Assembly (NCBI RefSeq): GCF_000238915.1
Contig: NZ_BAEG01000027.1
Span: 148,938-212,937, forward strand
DNA: 64,000 nucleotides
Direction of reading: 5' to 3'
Source: Arthrobacter globiformis NBRC 12137
GTDB lineage: Bacteria > Actinomycetota > Actinomycetes > Actinomycetales > Micrococcaceae
Part shown: positions 33,820-42,251 of the stretch, in pieces
How positions within the stretch are numbered: the first letter of the stretch is position 1
How the letters are laid out: each line of letters opens with the position of its first letter
The notes under the pieces: generated by a model
The model's database searches: none
The model's input: the letters and a program-made list of their open reading frames with translations, nothing else
Told to the model about the DNA's origin: nothing
Made by a program: the position numbers and the translations under genes

Positions 33820-34929
33820 CTAGCGGCCCGTCTTCGGGGCGAAGACCCGGGCAATCAGGCGGGCGCCGAGGTTGAGCAGCATCACCAGGATGATGAGGAC
33901 CAGGGCCGCACCCCACGCCCGCTGCGACGAGGGGTCGGGGTTGGACGGCGAGGTGGGGTTCAGGATCTGCGTGTAGATGAACGTGGGCAGCGAGGCCATC
34001 CATCCGCCGAACACGTTGTTGTTGATGCTCGTCGCGAACCCTGCGGTCACCAGGATGGGGGCGGTCTCGCCGATCACCCGGGCGATGGCCAGGGTGACGC
34101 CCGACGCAATGCCGGAGATCGCCGTCGGAATAACCACCTTGAGGATGGTCCGCCACTTGCGGACGCCCAGCGCGTAGGAGGCCTCGCGGAGCTCGTTGGG
34201 CACGATCTTGAGCATTTCCTCGCTGGACCGGACCACCACCGGGATCATCAGCACGGAGAGTGCGACGGCGGCGACGGCGCCGGTCTTGGTGCCGGGCCCT
34301 ACCACCGCGAAGAAGAACGCGGCGGCGAAGAGGCCGGCGACGATGGACGGGATGCCGGTCATGACGTCCACGAAGAATGTGATGGCGCGGGCCAGCGGGC
34401 GGTCGTTGCCGTACTCGACGAGGTAGATCGCCGTCAGCAGGCCCACCGGAACGGAGATGACGGTGGCCAGCAGGGTGATCTGCACGGTGCCCAGGAGCGC
34501 GTGGTAGATGCCGCCGACGACCGGCCCGGTGCCTTCGGCCGCACGGTTGTCGAACACGCCCGTGACGCCGTTCATCGAGGTGCCCAGGAAACCGGGGTTC
34601 AACAGGCCCGGGATGCCGTTGACCATGACGGTCCAGATAACGGAGATCAGCGGCAGCAGGGCAACCAGGAAGGCGCCCACCACCAGGCACGTGGCGAGCT
34701 TGTCCTTGGCCTTGCGCGCCCCCTCAACGGCACCGCTCCAGCCCACGAGCCCGGCGGCGAAAAGAACGGCGGATACGACTCCCCAGCCGAAGGCGTTGAA
34801 GCCGATCAGCGCGAGGATGGCGGCCCCGAGGACCAGCGCGACGCCCAGAACCACGTAAGGGGCATATTTGGGCAGCTGGCCCTTGGTCAGGGCGGACCGC
34901 TTGCGGACGGGGGTCAGGGTGGAGGTCAT
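33820..34929 (-). CDS. pstA: Phosphate ABC transporter permease PstA
   Basis: 369 aa. An N-terminal pair of membrane segments and a cytoplasmic stretch precede the BPD_transp_1 domain. The PstA EAA-type loop is ELREASYALGVRKWRTILKVVIPTAISGI, followed by ARVIGETAPIL. It begins directly after the pstC stop with no gap. Forms the membrane channel with PstC. Confidence 0.95.
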   Translation of the reverse strand: MTSTLTPVRKRSALTKGQLPKYAPYVVLGVALVLGAAILALIGFNAFGWGVVSAVLFAAGLVGWSGAVEGARKAKDKLATCLVVGAFLVALLPLISVIWTVMVNGIPGLLNPGFLGTSMNGVTGVFDNRAAEGTGPVVGGIYHALLGTVQITLLATVISVPVGLLTAIYLVEYGNDRPLARAITFFVDVMTGIPSIVAGLFAAAFFFAVVGPGTKTGAVAAVALSVLMIPVVVRSSEEMLKIVPNELREASYALGVRKWRTILKVVIPTAISGIASGVTLAIARVIGETAPILVTAGFATSINNNVFGGWMASLPTFIYTQILNPTSPSNPDPSSQRAWGAALVLIILVMLLNLGARLIARVFAPKTGR

Positions 34930-35862
34930 TTAGTTGGCTCCCGAGAATTCTTTGTGCCGGCTGATGATCCACCGGGCGATCATGTTGACGGCGAGCGTGA
35001 TCACGAACAGGACCAGGCCCGCGGCGATCAGCGTGCTCACCTTGAGGCCGCTGGCCTCGGGGAAGTTCAGGGCGATCTCGGCGGCGATGGTCTGGTTGCC
35101 GGACTGGATCAGGCTGGCGGTGAGTGCGCCGGAGGACAGCACCAGCGCCACGGCCATGGTTTCGCCCAGGGCGCGGCCGAGGCCCAGCATGACGGCGCTG
35201 ATGATGCCCGGGCGGGCGAAGGGCAGCACCGACATCTTGATCATTTCCCAGCGGGTGGCGCCCAAGGCGAGGGCTGCTTCCTCGTGCAGCTTGGGGGTCT
35301 GGAGGAAGATCTCGCGGGACAGCGACGTGATGATGGGGATAACCATGACGGACAGCACGATGCCGGCGGTCAGGATGGTCTTGCCTGTGGCGGAGGCCGG
35401 ACCGTGGAAGAGGGGCAGCCAGCCCATGTTCGCGGCGAGCCAGCCGTAGGCGGGCGAAATCTGCGGGGCCAGGAAGGCGGCGCCCCAGGCACCGTAGATC
35501 ACGGAGGGGATCGCGGCGAGCAGGTCAATCACGTAGCCGAGGCCGGATGCGAGGCCGCGAGGGGCGAAGTGCGAGATGAAGAGGGCGACGCCGATAGAGA
35601 CCGGCGTGGCGATGGCCAGGGCGATGATGGCCGCGATGAGGGTGCCGACGACGATCGGCCAGATGTAGGCGAAGAAGCCCTCGCCGCCCTGGATGTCCGC
35701 GGCGGGGGCGGTGAAGGCGGGAATCGCCTGAATGACGAGGAAGAGCGCCACGCCGAACAGCACGGCAAGAATCAGGCAGCCTGCCGCCAGGGCCGCTCCG
35801 GAGAAGACTTTGTCCCCGGCGCGGCCGGCGCCTCGGGAACTGGTCAGGGAGGTGGTGGTCAT
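34930..35862 (-). CDS. pstC: Phosphate ABC transporter permease PstC
   Basis: 310 aa with about six membrane segments. PstC features: LLAAIPSVIYGAWGAAFLAP, EAALALGATRWEMIKMSVLPFARPGI (coupling loop) and LGRALGETMAVALVL. Separated from pstS by 121 bp that contain a stem-loop, so it is probably expressed below the level of the binding protein. Confidence 0.95.
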   Translation of the reverse strand: MTTTSLTSSRGAGRAGDKVFSGAALAAGCLILAVLFGVALFLVIQAIPAFTAPAADIQGGEGFFAYIWPIVVGTLIAAIIALAIATPVSIGVALFISHFAPRGLASGLGYVIDLLAAIPSVIYGAWGAAFLAPQISPAYGWLAANMGWLPLFHGPASATGKTILTAGIVLSVMVIPIITSLSREIFLQTPKLHEEAALALGATRWEMIKMSVLPFARPGIISAVMLGLGRALGETMAVALVLSSGALTASLIQSGNQTIAAEIALNFPEASGLKVSTLIAAGLVLFVITLAVNMIARWIISRHKEFSGAN

Positions 35863-35929
35863 ACCCGGCCCTTCGGTGTTGTTGATGCATCAGATGTGAA
35901 TCGGGGTGGAACCGCGCTTACACGGCTAA

Positions 35930-35963
35930 GTTCCCCGCCCTGCCTGGCGGCTGGGCGGGGAAC
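35930..35963 (-). promoter_or_regulatory. Intercistronic stem-loop between pstS and pstC
   Basis: GTTCCCCGCCC and GGGCGGGGAAC (11-bp perfect arms at 35930-35940 and 35953-35963) around a 12-base loop, 20 nt after the pstS stop. No T-run on the minus strand. Probably stabilises pstS mRNA or attenuates readthrough into pstC. Confidence 0.7.
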
Positions 35964-35983
35964 CTCGGCGAACAGGACAGACG

Positions 35984-37105
35984 TTACGACTTGACCTTGA
36001 TCGACTCGATGGCCTTGGTGGCCTTCTCTGCCAGTGTGGCGGAGATCGGAGCCGACTTGGCAGACTCGGCGGCGGCGTTCTGGCCCTCTTCGGAAACTAC
36101 GTAGGTCTCGAAAGCCTTGACCAGGTCGACCGTTTCCTGCTTGTCGTAAGTGGAGCAGACGATGTGGTAGGAAACCAGGACCACTGGGTAGGCACCGGAT
36201 TCGGTGGTGGTGCGGTCAAGCTTGATGGCGCCGTCGGTGTCGGCGCGGCCGTCAACCGGCTTGCCGGCGTCGACTGCCTTGGAGGCGGCTTCCGGGGAGA
36301 TCTTGACGAACTCGGAACCGACCTTGATCTGGGCGATGCCCAGCTTGCCGCCTACGGCGGAGTCATCGGCGTAGGTCACGGCGCCCGGGGTGTCGGTGAC
36401 GGTCTTGACGACGCCGGACGTGCCCTTGGCGTTCTCGCCCTTGAGGGATGCAGGCCAGATGCCGTCGGCCTTGTCCTTCCAGATCTCGGGAGCCGCGGCG
36501 GAGAGGTACTCGGTGAAGTTCTTGGTGGTGCCGGAGTCGTCAGAGCGGCTCACCGGGGTGACGGCGAGGTCCGGGAGCTTGGCGTCCGGGTTCAGCGCTG
36601 CGATGGCGGGATCGTTCCACTTGGCGATCTCGCCGCGGAAGATCTTGGCCGCGGTGGGGGCGTCCAGCTTCAGCTCGGTGATGTCCGGCAGGTTGAAGGC
36701 AATGGCGATCGGCGAAATGTAGACGGGGATCTCGATGGCACCGTCGGGGCCGCAGACCTTCTTGGCCGAGGCCAGTTCCTCGTCCTTCAGGTAGGCGTCG
36801 GACCCGGCGAACTGTGCCGAACCGTCGAGGATGGCCTTGCGCCCGGCGCCGGAGCCGTCCGGGGAGTACTGGACGGTGGCGCCCTGGTTGGCGGAGGCGA
36901 AGTTCGTCTTCCAGACGTCCATGGCCGCGCCCTGCGCGGAGGAGCCGATGCCGGTCAGGGTGCCGGTGACCTTGGTGCCTGCGGCGGAGGCGCTGCCTGC
37001 GGGAGCGGTGTTGGTGGCATTGTCTGAACCACAGGCGGTGAGCGCGAGTGCGCCGGCGGCGATAACAGCGATAGCCGCGTGGCGGCCGAAGCGGAGTGCC
37101 TTCAC
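35984..37105 (-). CDS. pstS: Phosphate-binding lipoprotein PstS
   Basis: 373-aa lipoprotein with lipobox LTAC. The phosphate-site residues lie in GIGSSAQGAAMD, DGSGAGRKA, FAGSDAYL and SRSDDSGTTKNFTEYL. GTG at 37105 is chosen because it gives a proper signal peptide (VKALRFGRHAAIAVIAAGA) and follows GGAAGGGG; the longer frame from 37213 lacks these. Headed by a PHO box at 37224-37245, so it should be induced by phosphate limitation through PhoP. Confidence 0.95.
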   Translation of the reverse strand: MKALRFGRHAAIAVIAAGALALTACGSDNATNTAPAGSASAAGTKVTGTLTGIGSSAQGAAMDVWKTNFASANQGATVQYSPDGSGAGRKAILDGSAQFAGSDAYLKDEELASAKKVCGPDGAIEIPVYISPIAIAFNLPDITELKLDAPTAAKIFRGEIAKWNDPAIAALNPDAKLPDLAVTPVSRSDDSGTTKNFTEYLSAAAPEIWKDKADGIWPASLKGENAKGTSGVVKTVTDTPGAVTYADDSAVGGKLGIAQIKVGSEFVKISPEAASKAVDAGKPVDGRADTDGAIKLDRTTTESGAYPVVLVSYHIVCSTYDKQETVDLVKAFETYVVSEEGQNAAAESAKSAPISATLAEKATKAIESIKVKS

Positions 37106-37192
37106 TGGGTGTACCCCTTCCAGGGTTTTTCGATGCGGTACGGACCGGAGACGTCCGAACGTTACATGCGTACTTTTTGTACCTTCACTGAA

Positions 37193-37245
37193 GTTATGGG
37201 CCGCAGGTAACAAGTTTTGGGGTCCGAGGTGAACGCAGGGTTAAC
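37193..37245 (-). promoter_or_regulatory. PHO box and promoter of pstSCAB
   Basis: On the minus strand two contiguous 11-nt direct repeats, GTTAACCCTGC (37245-37235) and GTTCACCTCGG (37234-37224), match the actinobacterial PhoP repeat beginning GTTCACC. A third, shifted unit GTTACCTGCGG is at 37211-37201. A -10-like CATAAC lies at 37198-37193, so the repeats cover the -35 side as expected for an activator. Confidence 0.7.
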
Positions 37246-37365
37246 GACGGCGGGCCATTGGCTTACAGATGCTGAGTTGCCATTGCGTTAGTTTCGCCAC
37301 AGTCGTAGTGATTCGGCTACACCGTTATCAGCATTAACACTGGCCCCACGTGGCACGATGGGATC

Positions 37366-37917
37366 ATGGAGACTTCAGGGCCCCTGGACGCGCGCCAGTG
37401 GGGTGAGGGGCCGCCGTCGGACGCCGACGTGGACCTGTACCGCAGGCTAAGTTCGGACATCACCGCCGGCGTGGCCGTCGTTTCCGCCCGGCTGCGGAAC
37501 CGGGACTACGCCGCCACGGTGAGCGGCTTCCTCTCGGTGTCGTACGACCCGCCGACCATGCTGGTCAGCCTGTATGCGGAATCCCGCATTGGCGAGGCGG
37601 TGGAGGAAGCCGGCTCCTGGGCCCTGAGCGTGCTGTCCGGCAAGCACCAGGGCGCGGCGACGTGGCTGGCCAGTCCGGGGACACCGCTGCACGGGCTCCT
37701 GGCGCAGGTCCCCTTCCGGCGAGGACCGGCCACGGGATCTGCGATCATCGACGGCTGCCTCGCCTACTTCGAGTTGCGGACCGTTTCGGTTCATGCTGCC
37801 GCCACCCACCTGCTGGTGGTGGGCGAGGTGGTGGCCATGGGCAGTGCGGCGGATCCGTCCGAGGTTCCGGACCCGCTGGTGCATTTTGGCTCGGAGTTCC
37901 GCCGGCTGGCACCGTAA
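37366..37917 (+). CDS. Flavin reductase-like domain protein
   Basis: 183 aa of the flavin_reductase family (FMN-binding split barrel): ITAGVAVVSARLRNRDYAATVSGFLSVSYDPPTMLVSLY followed by GSWALSVL and a C-terminal DPLVHFGSEFRRL. Such proteins supply reduced flavin to two-component monooxygenases. No partner oxygenase is adjacent, so the role is open. ATG at 37366; divergent from pstS and followed by a strong terminator. Confidence 0.85.
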   Translation: METSGPLDARQWGEGPPSDADVDLYRRLSSDITAGVAVVSARLRNRDYAATVSGFLSVSYDPPTMLVSLYAESRIGEAVEEAGSWALSVLSGKHQGAATWLASPGTPLHGLLAQVPFRRGPATGSAIIDGCLAYFELRTVSVHAAATHLLVVGEVVAMGSAADPSEVPDPLVHFGSEFRRLAP

Positions 37918-37948
37918 CCGTTCAGCTCAAACCTGCTGGCACAGTAAT

Positions 37949-37991
37949 AAAGGGTGCGTTCTGCCGGGAATCCCGGCCGAACGCACCCTTT
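37949..37991. terminator. Bidirectional intrinsic terminator
   Basis: AAAGGGTGCGTTC (37949-37961) pairs with GAACGCACCCTTT (37979-37991); the inner CCGGG/CCCGG extends the hairpin. A T-run follows on the plus strand (CCCTTTTGT) and A/T residues flank the other side. It serves the flavin reductase gene and probably also the convergent membrane-protein gene at 38009. Confidence 0.88.
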
Positions 37992-38008
37992 TGTCGTCGC
38001 CTCGGGGG

Positions 38009-38752
38009 CTACTCGAGGTGGACAGGTTGGGCCGGACGGCCGGCCGGAGCGGGCTGCCGTCCCCGGAAGAACCACGCCAGCAGCACCGTCCCCAGCACGG
38101 CGATGGCGGTGGAGACCATGGCAAGTCCGGGAACCGCCGGGAGGACAAGAAAGACGACGGCGGCTGCCACGGCCAGGGCGATGACCGTGGTCCGGGGCTG
38201 CTTCATGGAGACGATGGCTTGGACCAGCACGGCGCCAAGGACGGCGGGCAGCACGTACAGCCGGGTCACGTTCATGACGGCAGGCGGGATAACGCTGATG
38301 AGCCAGCTGCCCAGCAGCCCCACGAAAATGGCCAGCGAGGCCAGGTGGACTGCGGCAGCACCGCAGATGGCGACGACGGACGCCAGCTGGCCGCGGCGGG
38401 TTCCGGGCTTGGCGCCGATGTTCGTCTGCGCGATGAGGGCGGCGGGAAGGAGCTTGTTGGAGATGTTGCCGATCATGAAGGCCTGGTACATGGCGGCCGG
38501 TCCGAGGATGGGGTAATACGTCAGCGGCTCGACGATCCAGATGATCCCGAATGTGGCGGCGACGGCAGCGAAGGCGATCCAGAGCTGCGCCGGCGCAATG
38601 TCCAGTCCTCCGGCGAAGACGAGATACAGGGGGCCGGCGACGGAGACCAGCAGGCCCGCGATCATGGTGGCCCGTCCCCAGCGCGAGGTGGTGCGGTCAA
38701 ACTCGGTCATGGCCTGGTCCGTGGCTGCGAGTGCGGTGCTGCTGGCTGTCAT
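38009..38752 (-). CDS. Uncharacterised polytopic membrane protein, partner of the DUF5058-like gene
   Basis: 247 aa with about six to seven membrane segments. Recognisable stretches are PLTYYPILGPAAMYQAFMIGNISNKLLP and IPPAVMNVTRLYVLPAVLGAVLVQAI; the Pro/Asn-rich re-entrant-looking segments suggest a transporter. The tail is basic and Pro-rich (FRGRQPAPAGRPAQP). ATG at 38752 follows AGGAATCCAGGT. Second of two genes with the DUF5058-like protein; I know this pairing only as uncharacterised. Substrate unknown; the divergent amidase gene suggests an amide or its product. Confidence 0.7.
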   Translation of the reverse strand: MTASSTALAATDQAMTEFDRTTSRWGRATMIAGLLVSVAGPLYLVFAGGLDIAPAQLWIAFAAVAATFGIIWIVEPLTYYPILGPAAMYQAFMIGNISNKLLPAALIAQTNIGAKPGTRRGQLASVVAICGAAAVHLASLAIFVGLLGSWLISVIPPAVMNVTRLYVLPAVLGAVLVQAIVSMKQPRTTVIALAVAAAVVFLVLPAVPGLAMVSTAIAVLGTVLLAWFFRGRQPAPAGRPAQPVHLE

Positions 38753-38828
38753 ACCTGGATTCCTGTCCATTGGTTTCGGGGGTGCGGGGTTGGCGCGGTT
38801 CTGGCGGGTGGCTCGTGGTTGGCGCCGG

Positions 38829-39563
38829 TCAACTGCCGGACGCCAGAAGTGCGGCGCCAAGGGCGGCGACGATCGAGATGCCCAGGCCCCACTCCCGGAG
38901 CCAGCTTTTGCCGAGTGCCCTGGCCAGCAGCAGGGACACCGCCATGACGGAGGCGGATACGGCGAAGGTGACCACGTGGGTGCCGGACTTTGGCAGCTCG
39001 GTGAAGCCCAGGCACGCGAAGGCTCCGATGAGGGCCGCCGCGGGGACGATGGCCATGGCCGCCGGGTTGATCGCGCGGACCTTCGCGTCGCCGCGGCGGA
39101 GCAGCGGGGTGAGGATCAGCGTGGCGATCATCCACATGGCTCCGCCGATGCTCATGGCAAAGAACGCCACCGCGAATACGCTTTGGGTGTAGCTCTCGTC
39201 GCCGAGCTTGGCGCCCAGGGTGCCTGCGGCGATGCCGGCCGCCGAGACGTCGTAGGCTGCCGAGCCGATCAGTCCGATCCTGGACAGCACGGCGGGTGCA
39301 CCGAAAAGTGCCAGCAGCGCAATGGCCACGAGCGCGACGGCGAGCGACGGCCCGATCGCGGAGACAGCCCCGGACCGGAACGACGTCCTGATGTCCCCTG
39401 GTGTCATCTGCACCGACGGCGCGGCCCGGCGCACGGCCCGGAGGAAAATCAGTGACTGGACCACGATGACGCCGAAGACGCCCGCCACACAGAGCCAGAG
39501 GACGGGGGCGTTGGCGATTGCAAGGATGTCCGTGGAGCCGGTGGGTGCCAGGGGTGCGTGCAT
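38829..39563 (-). CDS. DUF5058-like membrane protein
   Basis: 244 aa with about seven membrane segments. The N-terminal ILAIANAPVLWLCVAGVFGVIVVQSLIFLRA followed by VQMTPGDIRTSFRSGAVSAIGPSLAV resembles the DUF5058 family as I remember it. No enzymatic motifs. ATG at 39563 follows AGGAGG. It forms a two-gene unit with the membrane protein at 38009 and diverges from the amidase gene across a 285-bp control region. A two-subunit transporter is a reasonable inference, not established. Confidence 0.7.
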   Translation of the reverse strand: MHAPLAPTGSTDILAIANAPVLWLCVAGVFGVIVVQSLIFLRAVRRAAPSVQMTPGDIRTSFRSGAVSAIGPSLAVALVAIALLALFGAPAVLSRIGLIGSAAYDVSAAGIAAGTLGAKLGDESYTQSVFAVAFFAMSIGGAMWMIATLILTPLLRRGDAKVRAINPAAMAIVPAAALIGAFACLGFTELPKSGTHVVTFAVSASVMAVSLLLARALGKSWLREWGLGISIVAALGAALLASGS

Positions 39564-39718
39564 GGGAGCCTCCTGATTGGGGCCCGCTGGGGGCCGGCGA
39601 TGCTGATGCCGCGGGCAGGACCGCTGCGTTGCGGGATCTGTGACCTCCGACCGGATCGGCCAGCAGGTTAGGAATACTGTCCGGGACGCTGGCCCGGAAC
39701 GGCAAGGGATGGCAGAAT

Positions 39719-39736
39719 CGGCCAAAATTCTGGCCG
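39719..39736. promoter_or_regulatory. Inverted repeat in the amidase/DUF5058 divergent region
   Basis: CGGCCA-AAATTC-TGGCCG: 6-bp arms around an A/T-rich centre in a GC-rich setting, about 110 bp before the amidase ATG. The format resembles Lrp/AsnC sites, and an Lrp-type gene is the convergent neighbour of the amidase gene. The rest of the 285-bp region (39564-39848) shows no other clear element. Confidence 0.4.
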
Positions 39737-39848
39737 GATCAGTCAAGCCGCGGATTCAGTTGCCGATGCCTTCCGTTCACGTTCCCGGTCCTCCACACTT
39801 CAGGGAAGTACAACCGCGCACTCTTGAACCACCGCCCGAAGGAGCACC

Positions 39849-41282
39849 ATGTCTGACGCGATCAGCGAACTTTCCGCCGTCGAGCTCACCGCTGCCATCA
39901 GGAACAGGGAAATCTCGGCGAGGGAGGCCCTTGACTGCCACCTCGAACGCATTGCCGCAGTGAATCCCCGGCTCAACGCAGTGGTGACACTCGACCCCGA
40001 AGGCGCCGCGGAACTGGCAGCCCGCGCCGACGAGCTCACGGTCTCCGGCAACGAGCTGCCGCCCCTGCACGGCCTGCCCCTGACGCACAAGGACACCAAC
40101 AACACCGCCGGAATGCGTACCACCCAGGGCTCGGTGGTGCTGAAGGACTTCGTGCCGGCCAAGGACGACCTGATCATCGCCCGGCTCAAGGCCGCCGGCG
40201 TGGTCAGCACGGGAAAGACCAACGTTCCCGAGTTCGGGGCAGGCTCCCACACGTTCAACGATCTCTTCGGCACCACCACTAATCCGTATGCGCCGGACCT
40301 CAGCGCAGGCGGAAGCAGCGGCGGGGTGGCCGCCGTCGTGGGTTCCCGTGTGCAGCCTATGGGTGACGGCAGCGACATGGGCGGCTCGCTGCGGATCCCC
40401 GCGTCCTTCTGCAACATCGTCGGATTCCGGCCGTCCCAGGCTGTCATTCCGGTGCCGTCCGATATCAACGCGTGGTCCTGGCTGGGGCGGACCGGCCCGA
40501 TGGCGCGCACGGTAGAGGACATCGCCCTGTTCATGTCCGTCACCGCCGGACGGGATCTGCGGGTGCCCCACCCGCAGGTGGTTGATCCGGCCGAATTCAG
40601 GGCCGGGCTTCAAACGGACATGCGCGGGGTCCGGATCGGCTGGTCACGGGACTTTGGCATTGGTGTTCCGGTGGAACCGGAAATCGCGGACCACCTGGAA
40701 CGCCAGCTCGCCGTGTTTGAGGAACTGGGAGCCGTGGTGGAGGAGGCGTGCCCGGATTTCAGCGAGGCGGATCTGGTGTTCGGCACTACGCGGGCACTGG
40801 ATTTCGCTGCCGGGCTGGGCGGGCTGGTCGCCGAATCAGGCGAGCTGATCAAGCCGGAGGTGCGGTGGAACGTCGGCAAGGGGCAGGCCCTCACCGCTGA
40901 GGACATCATTGCCACCAACGCCGCCCGCACCCGGCTGGAATACAGTGTCCAGGGCTTCTTCAGCCGGTACGACATCTTTGCGAGCCCGTGCGCGCAGGTG
41001 CTGCCGTTCGATGCGTCCCTGCGCTACCCGCAGGAGGTAGCCGGTGTCCCTACCGAAACCTATCTGGACTGGATGCGGTCGGCGTGCCTGCTCTCGGCCA
41101 CCGGCCTGCCGGTGCTGAGCCTGCCTGCCGGGTTCAGCCGCTCCGGGCTGCCTATCGGACTGCAGCTTGCCGCCAACCACTACTCTGACGTGCAGGTGCT
41201 GCGCTGGGCGAGGGCGTTCGAGCAGGAGACGGACTACGCAGCCGTCGCCCCTAAACTGGCAGGCCTCAGCCAGCCCGCATGA
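39849..41282 (+). CDS. Amidase signature family hydrolase
   Basis: 477 aa with the Ser-cisSer-Lys machinery: K81 in LTHKDTNN, cis-Ser in AGGSSGG (156-157) and nucleophile S180 in SDMGGSLRIPASFC. Hydrolyses a carboxamide to acid and ammonia; the substrate cannot be read from sequence. The N-terminal region LSAVELTAAIRNREISAREAL is standard. The ATG has AGGAGC upstream. Flanked by a divergent two-protein membrane unit and a convergent Lrp-type regulator whose gene overlaps its end by 17 bp, which suggests an amide uptake-and-hydrolysis locus. Confidence 0.92.
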   Translation: MSDAISELSAVELTAAIRNREISAREALDCHLERIAAVNPRLNAVVTLDPEGAAELAARADELTVSGNELPPLHGLPLTHKDTNNTAGMRTTQGSVVLKDFVPAKDDLIIARLKAAGVVSTGKTNVPEFGAGSHTFNDLFGTTTNPYAPDLSAGGSSGGVAAVVGSRVQPMGDGSDMGGSLRIPASFCNIVGFRPSQAVIPVPSDINAWSWLGRTGPMARTVEDIALFMSVTAGRDLRVPHPQVVDPAEFRAGLQTDMRGVRIGWSRDFGIGVPVEPEIADHLERQLAVFEELGAVVEEACPDFSEADLVFGTTRALDFAAGLGGLVAESGELIKPEVRWNVGKGQALTAEDIIATNAARTRLEYSVQGFFSRYDIFASPCAQVLPFDASLRYPQEVAGVPTETYLDWMRSACLLSATGLPVLSLPAGFSRSGLPIGLQLAANHYSDVQVLRWARAFEQETDYAAVAPKLAGLSQPA

Positions 41283-42219
41283 TGCGGCCGCCGCGTTTGC
41301 GGGCGTCCAGCAGCACGGACACGTCTACACCGGAGGCCTGCGCCGCCCATTCTGATGCCGTAATGAGGCGGTACAGGGATGCCAGATCGGGCACGGTCAC
41401 GTCGGCCACGATCTGGTAGTCACCGGCAAGCGCTGCCGCATAGCGCACGGTGGGCAGCCCGGCAAGGCTCTTGCCGAGCTGCTCCACCTGGTGCGGCGCG
41501 GCCCTGATCCACAGCAGTGCCTCGACGGCGAGCCCGAGGGCGGCCGGTTCCACCACCACACGGGGCTGGACCTGGTTGTTGGCGAGCAGCCATTCGCAGC
41601 GCCGGCGGGCCGTCGCCTCCGAAACTCCGACGCGCCTGGCCAGAGCTTCGAAACTGATCCGTCCATCCGCGCAGAGGGCCTCCACGAGCTCGGTGTCCTG
41701 GCGGTTCAGGACCTGCCGGACTGCGTACACGCCCGTGTCCGCAGCGACCGGCGAGCGCAGGGCGTCTGCCTGCTCCGCGGTGAGCATCTCCGGCCGCCAG
41801 CCCTGGATGGTCCGGAAATACCGCAGCACCGGATAGCTCACGGAGTGCCGCAGCCCGATCGTGGAAGGCAGTTCATCGGAGAGGATGTCCCCCATCCTGT
41901 CCGGGTCCGTGAGGATCTCGGCCACGCAGTCGCCATTGCCGGTGACGGTGTAAACGAACGTGGTGTCGGAGCGCTGCGCGAGCGACTGTGCGGCCGCGCG
42001 GGCCGTGCCCGGCGTGCAGCGCATTTCCACCAGCATCGACGCCGGATGGGGCCGCACGGCAGCGATGGAGACGGCGCCGGACTCCAAGAGCTGCGCCCCG
42101 CGGCGGGCCACGGTGCGTTCGGGCTCGCCCAGGACGGCGGCCATCTTCCGCCAGGGGCAGCGGGGATCGAGCTGCAGGGCAGCCACAATCCGGCGCTCCA
42201 GTGAATCGAGCAGGATCAT
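41266..42219 (-). CDS. Double-module Lrp/AsnC-type regulator
   Basis: 317 aa, about twice the usual Lrp size. Two consecutive helix-turn-helix/RAM units are visible: LDSLERRIVAALQLDPRCPWRKMAAVLGEP with a ligand domain to about residue 150, then NRQDTELVEALCADGRISFEALARRVGVSEATARRR with a second ligand domain. Such tandem forms can act as pseudo-dimers. Its 3' end overlaps the convergent amidase gene. It probably responds to an amino acid or amide-derived ligand and controls the amidase/DUF5058 locus (inference). Confidence 0.88.
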   Translation of the reverse strand: MILLDSLERRIVAALQLDPRCPWRKMAAVLGEPERTVARRGAQLLESGAVSIAAVRPHPASMLVEMRCTPGTARAAAQSLAQRSDTTFVYTVTGNGDCVAEILTDPDRMGDILSDELPSTIGLRHSVSYPVLRYFRTIQGWRPEMLTAEQADALRSPVAADTGVYAVRQVLNRQDTELVEALCADGRISFEALARRVGVSEATARRRCEWLLANNQVQPRVVVEPAALGLAVEALLWIRAAPHQVEQLGKSLAGLPTVRYAAALAGDYQIVADVTVPDLASLYRLITASEWAAQASGVDVSVLLDARKRGGRIMRAG

Positions 42220-42251
42220 CCGTGCACCGTCATCCTCAAAAGGGCCTTCCG

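Noticed and set aside
33763..35994. 743-codon open frame antisense to pstA and pstC
   Set aside because: Extremely Gly/Asp/Gln/Arg-rich with no family sequence; shadow of the pst genes.
37366..37917. Flavin reductase as partner of the MobA-like monooxygenase
   Set aside because: MobA-type enzymes are single-component and reduce their own FAD; the genes are 14 kb apart.
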